This document shows positions 5,494 through 8,559 of a DNA stretch of 8,559 bases, piece after piece. Made by a program: the position numbers and the translations under genes. Within the stretch, counting starts at the first letter, position 1, and each line of letters begins with the position of its first letter. The DNA comes from DAIRET01 sp036795455 (GTDB lineage Bacteria > Bacteroidota > Ignavibacteria > Ignavibacteriales > Ignavibacteriaceae), in contig DAIRET010000126.1 of NCBI GenBank assembly GCA_036795455.1, positions 1 to 8,559 of the forward strand, given 5' to 3'. The notes below the pieces were generated by a model. It did not search any database, was not told the DNA's origin, and was given only the letters and a program-made list of their open reading frames with translations.

Positions 5494-7099
5494 ACCACAT
5501 TAAAACCCCTTTACGAAAATTATCAATCTCGCTGTATGGGTGCATCCTCTTCTCAGAACGGTTTCCGGCAGAGTCATTCGGCGAAAATGATTCCCATATT
5601 TCAAACCCGTCAACTGCATATTTAATTTTAGTACTAATTACATTGCCGGGCGAAACAAATTTTCCCCAAACTTCATTGAAAGAATCGTTGTTTTTTAGTA
5701 AATTTGATTCAGCAAAATTAAAGCGTAATCCGGGTAACGCTGGAAACTTTTCTCCGAAGCTGCCGCTCCCGGCGGAGTGCAACCTTCGGGAGTAAAGAAG
5801 AAGTTTCCCCGCTTTAATTTTGTTGCTTATATTCGATTCTTTTCGGTCTGTTAGGCTTACAAAAACGACCTCTCCGGCTTTATCTTTCAGAACGGTAGAA
5901 TAAATTATTTCTCCGCTGTCATCCTTAAATGATTTTATAAAAATTGTACCATACTCACCGTTATTATCTTTATGCACAATTATATATTCCGGCTTCTCTA
6001 TGGTTGGTTTTACTAAACCAAAATCGCTGCTTCTCGGCAATGATTTATCTCTTGTAGTAGTTCGTTTGGTTAGTTTATCATACATCGCCTCTCCAAGCCG
6101 AAACTCTCCAAGCGGTGTTAATACTTTATTTTGCGAAAATTCCTTTTCCCAATTCTCTTTTGTAAACTCAAGCATTCTAAAAGGCTCTGCATTCTTTTCA
6201 AGCTGCTTAATTACATCTTCCGGCTCCGGCATTTTGTTTACAACAGCTTTCATTCGTTCGGTAACCTCGTCATAATTTTTACTGCGTAATTTTTCCTGAA
6301 GCCACTTCCCCCAAATGCTTTCCGCCTTGCCGCTGTTGCGTGCAAAGTTTTTATCTATAGATGCTTCTTTTAGTAAAGACTTTCGCAGCGGTTCATCTGC
6401 AATATCAATTCTATTTTCCGGTTCTACTTCAGATAATTCATCATCGGTAAGAGGTTCAAGATAACAACGGCAATTCCAACCATTAGGCGGAGTAATTACA
6501 TTCCAGATGGGATCATTAGCATTAAATACTTTACCATGCAAAGCTCTATGGCTCTCCCTTACCAAATCATCTTCGCGTGTCATATACCGGTAAGCTGGGT
6601 AAATATCTTTAAGCCCTTGCAGCCTTTGCCATTGGGCTGCATGATAACTTGATGTTACTGCTGTTCTTAAATTTGTTTGCAGTACACCCGGTGGCGGCAT
6701 ATCAGGCACTTCAATATAATCTGCAAGTATATTGTATGCTTCATCTCGCCACAAATCTTTTACATCGCTCTCCGGGTTTTTCTGCATATACGGATGGCTG
6801 CCTTCAATAATGCTTTTGGCTATTGCTTTAAGTTTCTCTTCGCAGTCATATTGGTTTACAGCGGCAACTGTAAAAGCTTCTACAGTAAAATTATCGATCA
6901 GCTTTTTATCAACATCTGTATAAGAGATATTAAACAGCTTCGCAGAACGCCCGAAGGGGGCTGTGCCGTTCCCGGGTTCAGAAAGTTTCAAAATAGTTCC
7001 CGTATTTTTTTTTACAACCTTAAGCAATCCACTTTTATAACCTTTACTAATAGCTTCTGTAAGAGCCTCGGATTGTTCTTTATAAATTAACCCATTCAC
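5480..7099 (-). CDS. minor head protein (Mu F / SPP1 gp7-like) with C-terminal toxin-like extension
   Basis: This 539-residue protein is a minor capsid protein bound near the portal. The diagnostic Mu F/gp7 region is at about 140-215: RTAVTSSYHAAQWQRL, then YRYMTREDD, ESHRALHGKVF and PPNGWNCRC. The protein is longer than a bare F domain. Residues about 320-437 form a second unit with strands EYIIVHKD, YGTIFIKSF, EVVFVSLTD and GKLLLYS, resembling the BECR-fold nuclease-like domains (PBECR type) fused to phage head proteins; catalysis is not established. The start is GTG at 7099. The upstream GTG and ATG codons in the same tandem repeat all hit stops within a few codons. Repeat elements encode residues 42-54 and 511-517, and a nested palindrome encodes 436-449, just after the toxin-like unit. 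A run of nine A residues occurs at codons 29-32. Confidence 0.9.
   Translation of the reverse strand: MNGLIYKEQSEALTEAISKGYKSGLLKVVKKNTGTILKLSEPGNGTAPFGRSAKLFNISYTDVDKKLIDNFTVEAFTVAAVNQYDCEEKLKAIAKSIIEGSHPYMQKNPESDVKDLWRDEAYNILADYIEVPDMPPPGVLQTNLRTAVTSSYHAAQWQRLQGLKDIYPAYRYMTREDDLVRESHRALHGKVFNANDPIWNVITPPNGWNCRCYLEPLTDDELSEVEPENRIDIADEPLRKSLLKEASIDKNFARNSGKAESIWGKWLQEKLRSKNYDEVTERMKAVVNKMPEPEDVIKQLEKNAEPFRMLEFTKENWEKEFSQNKVLTPLGEFRLGEAMYDKLTKRTTTRDKSLPRSSDFGLVKPTIEKPEYIIVHKDNNGEYGTIFIKSFKDDSGEIIYSTVLKDKAGEVVFVSLTDRKESNISNKIKAGKLLLYSRRLHSAGSGSFGEKFPALPGLRFNFAESNLLKNNDSFNEVWGKFVSPGNVISTKIKYAVDGFEIWESFSPNDSAGNRSEKRMHPYSEIDNFRKGVLMWYGNE
5550..5567 (+). repeat. dispersed 18-bp repeat, copy 3 (C-terminus of minor head gene)
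   Basis: TTCTCAGAACGGTTTCCG, one base different from the 4642 copy. The coding strand gives AGNRSEK (residues 511-517), in another frame than the 4642 copy. Confidence 0.75.
5752..5792. repeat. nested GC-rich palindrome inside the minor head gene
   Basis: CTCCGAAG (5752-5759) pairs with CTTCGGGAG (5784-5792, one extra base). Inside, CTCC and GGAG flank CGGC (5766-5777). The element encodes the Ser/Gly/Arg-rich stretch SRRLHSAGSGSFG, directly after a hydrophobic strand. It shares CCCGAAGG (reverse strand) with the long-form repeat but is otherwise different, so it is possibly a second element type. Confidence 0.6.
6939..6974 (+). repeat. dispersed repeat, 36-bp long form (N-terminus of minor head gene)
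   Basis: The ends match the 18-bp form (TTCGCAGAACG on the left, GTTCCCG on the right). Between them is an extra 18-bp block, CCCGAAGGGGGCTGTGCC. The central 27 bases (6948-6974) are identical, in reverse complement, to 7184-7210. On the coding strand it gives PGNGTAPFGRSAK. Confidence 0.85.
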
Positions 7100-7116
7100 C
7101 TATTCACCCATTCACC
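7093..7116 (-). repeat. three tandem 8-bp repeats at the minor head gene start
   Basis: On the coding (minus) strand, GGTGAATG, GGTGAATA and GGTGAATG follow each other without a gap. The GTG start codon of the minor head gene (7097-7099) is in the last unit. Each unit carries a GGTGA element that can serve as ribosome binding site for the following unit. Of the possible starts in the array, only the last GTG opens a long frame. Confidence 0.85.
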
Positions 7117-7127
7117 TACACATATTA

Positions 7128-8543
7128 TCAAAGGTTAATAAATTCAAGAAGCATTTCATCAATTAACTCTTTCTTTTTCGCAGCGGGAACGGCACAGCCC
7201 CCTTCGGGCGATCCGCGAAAACTGTTCCCGGTTTTATGAGCATTCTTCTCAGCATATTCAGGAATCACTCCCTCCGGTTTAGATTCCCCTTCGTAGAACG
7301 ATTCCCGAAGCTCCATCCCGAATATTCGGCTGGCTTCCTCTTCGTTTACTGTAAAACCGGCTTGCTTTAATTTAACAAGTATGTCGGCTTTCAAATTCTT
7401 CTGCTCAAGATTTTCTCCCTCTACAAATTTGAACTTAGGGTACTCTTTTACTTTATCTTCGGAAAAGTTAATATCAACTATTTTTTTAATCAGTTCATTC
7501 ATTGATTCCTCAACGAATATCCTATCCCCCATTGCAATATCTTCCCTTACATAATTACCTACAAGTGCTTTAGCATAACTGCCTCCCTGCCCGGTGTCTG
7601 TTGTCATTGCCTGCCCAAGTATCCTTATACTTAATTCATCATTCCAGTACTTTAAGTAGTTTTCATAAAGGTTGCCGGTAGTCCCCTTATTGTTATCGCT
7701 TAATGGTGTTATCTTGGCTGTGTTCGGTATCATTGCTTTGAACAAGTTACCAAAGTTTGAGATGGCTTTCCAGAGAGCATCTTTATCCGTTTTACCCATT
7801 AGTGGGTCATACTCGCCTACTATTGCCGGTATAGCAAATCGTTCTAAAAAAATGCTCCAATCTTTTAGCCCGTAGCTCTTAAAAAAATAACCCCAAATAA
7901 TTGAATCTATCAAACCATTTAGTAAACCGTTCTCCTCATTGCCGTCAAAGGCATATACTTCAAAATAGTATTCCGGTGCTAATTCTATTAAGGGAGGTAT
8001 TTGGTTCATCTGCGTAGCAAAAAGTCTTATGTCATGCAGTTTTACTTTTGTAAAATCGATAAAATTAATTCCATTCTTAAAGAAGGTGATGTAATTAGGA
8101 ACAAGTGAAAAATCGGCAAGATAATTTTTCCCGTTTTCGACAGTATAGAAAAGCTGGAAGCATGAAAAGCCTTGCATCTGTGCCTCTATCAAATCGCAAA
8201 GCATCTGTTTTATTTTCACGCGTCCGAAATTATCTTCTATAAAAGCGTTAAGATTTTTATCTTCACCTTCTATAGTAAACGAAGATGAAGATATAACAGC
8301 AAACTTTCTTGTTTGGCACAAACCGCCTATTCGTAAATCCCGGCGCCTAATTTCTTCAAATAATAATGCTTTGAAAAAATTAATCCCTTTTCGGGCAGCT
8401 TCAAAATAAAACCTTAGCGATTCAATTGTTAAACTACTGAACTCCCGGCTGTAAGCATTATACAATTTTTCCGCCTCTTCCTGCTTTGTAAAAAATGAAA
8501 TAATGCTTTCAACTTTTTTATTTGTTTTCTTTTCTCTTAACAT
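7128..8543 (-). CDS. phage portal protein (DUF935, Mu gp29-like)
   Basis: This 471-residue protein is the first gene of the head operon in the window. Portals form the ring at one head vertex through which DNA enters and leaves and on which the terminase docks. The DUF935 pattern is clear. RRRDLRIGGLCQTRKFAV (67-84) precedes the clip and stem region. YGLKDWSIFLERFAIPAIVGEY (224-245) corresponds to the family 'W..F.E.fG.P...g.y'. LGQAMTTDTGQGGSYAKA (309-326) matches the conserved 'LGQtlTt..gGS.A' loop. The length is typical. AAGGAG sits four bases before the ATG. Repeat copies encode residues 413-418 and 442-453 (SPEGGCAVP) in the C-terminal tail. There are 28 bp between its stop and the next start. 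Confidence 0.92.
   Translation of the reverse strand: MLREKKTNKKVESIISFFTKQEEAEKLYNAYSREFSSLTIESLRFYFEAARKGINFFKALLFEEIRRRDLRIGGLCQTRKFAVISSSSFTIEGEDKNLNAFIEDNFGRVKIKQMLCDLIEAQMQGFSCFQLFYTVENGKNYLADFSLVPNYITFFKNGINFIDFTKVKLHDIRLFATQMNQIPPLIELAPEYYFEVYAFDGNEENGLLNGLIDSIIWGYFFKSYGLKDWSIFLERFAIPAIVGEYDPLMGKTDKDALWKAISNFGNLFKAMIPNTAKITPLSDNNKGTTGNLYENYLKYWNDELSIRILGQAMTTDTGQGGSYAKALVGNYVREDIAMGDRIFVEESMNELIKKIVDINFSEDKVKEYPKFKFVEGENLEQKNLKADILVKLKQAGFTVNEEEASRIFGMELRESFYEGESKPEGVIPEYAEKNAHKTGNSFRGSPEGGCAVPAAKKKELIDEMLLEFINL
7184..7219 (-). repeat. dispersed repeat, 36-bp long form, inverted (C-terminus of portal gene)
   Basis: This is an inverted copy of 6939-6974. The central 27 bases are exact and the outer arm is TTCGCGGAT instead of TTCGCAGAA. 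It encodes FRGSPEGGCAVP in the portal tail. A second half-copy (CCGCGAAAACTGTTCCCG, 7213-7230) overlaps its right arm. Confidence 0.85.
7290..7307 (+). repeat. dispersed 18-bp repeat, copy 4 (in portal gene)
   Basis: TTCGTAGAACGATTCCCG. The coding strand gives RESFYE (residues 413-418), a third reading frame for the same motif. Confidence 0.7.
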
Positions 8544-8546
8544 GTT

Positions 8547-8553
8547 ACTCCTT
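8547..8553 (-). promoter_or_regulatory. ribosome binding site of the portal gene
   Basis: On the minus strand AAGGAGT ends three bases before the ATG at 8541-8543. It is the strongest Shine-Dalgarno of the head operon and fixes the portal start. The six bases beyond it are AT-rich; any promoter lies outside the window. Confidence 0.8.
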
Positions 8554-8559
8554 ATATTT

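Noticed and set aside
5368..5795. Two overlapping plus-strand frames opposite the G and F genes
   Set aside because: Both are antisense to strongly recognised head genes and lack ribosome binding sites and domain signatures.
7005..7013. Run of nine A residues (coding strand) in the minor head gene, a possible slippage site
   Set aside because: Lysine codons in AT-rich DNA give such runs often. The frame continues intact and no alternative product is evident.
6000..7090. Plus-strand frames (6000-6275, 6677-7090, 6732-6923) opposite the minor head gene
   Set aside because: Antisense shadows of a recognised Mu F-type gene.
7672..7875. Plus-strand frame opposite the portal gene
   Set aside because: Antisense to conserved DUF935 segments; no supporting evidence.

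Overview
The window looks like part of a phage or prophage with a Mu-type head module, in an AT-rich host. The Bacteroidota/Ignavibacteriota group is my best guess for the host, but this rests only on composition and style and is weak. Most genes carry purine-rich Shine-Dalgarno sequences (for example AAGGAG or AAAGGAG), so the host uses canonical ribosome binding sites. No transposase, integrase, tRNA, rRNA or CRISPR array is visible, so neither the integration mechanism nor a transposable lifestyle can be shown from this window.

Left part (1-2642, + strand): a tight cluster of small genes typical of a phage early or accessory region. It holds the acidic C-terminus of an upstream gene, a winged-helix protein, several small proteins of unknown function, two four-cysteine zinc-ribbon proteins and a small helix-turn-helix protein. 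Several genes are coupled by ATGA or longer overlaps. Two of the small genes end in hairpins whose first bases contain the stop codon. The second hairpin (946-1005) has the architecture of an integron attC site, so the 718-951 gene may be a captured cassette.

Right part (2656-8543, - strand): a five-gene virion operon transcribed right to left: Mu gp29-like portal (DUF935), Mu F/SPP1 gp7-like minor head protein with a long C-terminal extension, Mu G-like virion morphogenesis protein, a transposase-like helix-turn-helix protein in the small-terminase position, and a large terminase with intact ATPase and nuclease motifs. Genes 2-5 overlap end to start. Together they would package DNA (terminase plus portal) and build the head and neck (F, G). 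The order portal-F-G-TerS-TerL differs from Mu, where the terminase genes precede the portal. The two gene sets converge at 2642/2656 with only 13 bp between them.

The most unusual feature is a dispersed short repeat inside the head genes. An 18-bp motif (TTCGCAGAACGGTTTCCG-like) occurs in at least four copies. Two further copies are 36 bp long, built from the same ends around an extra 18-bp block, and there is one diverged partial copy. Copies lie in both orientations and in different reading frames of four coding genes, mostly in segments that look like linkers or termini. This suggests a small sequence element that invades coding DNA without breaking the frame, comparable in concept to the palindromic elements known inside Rickettsia proteins.
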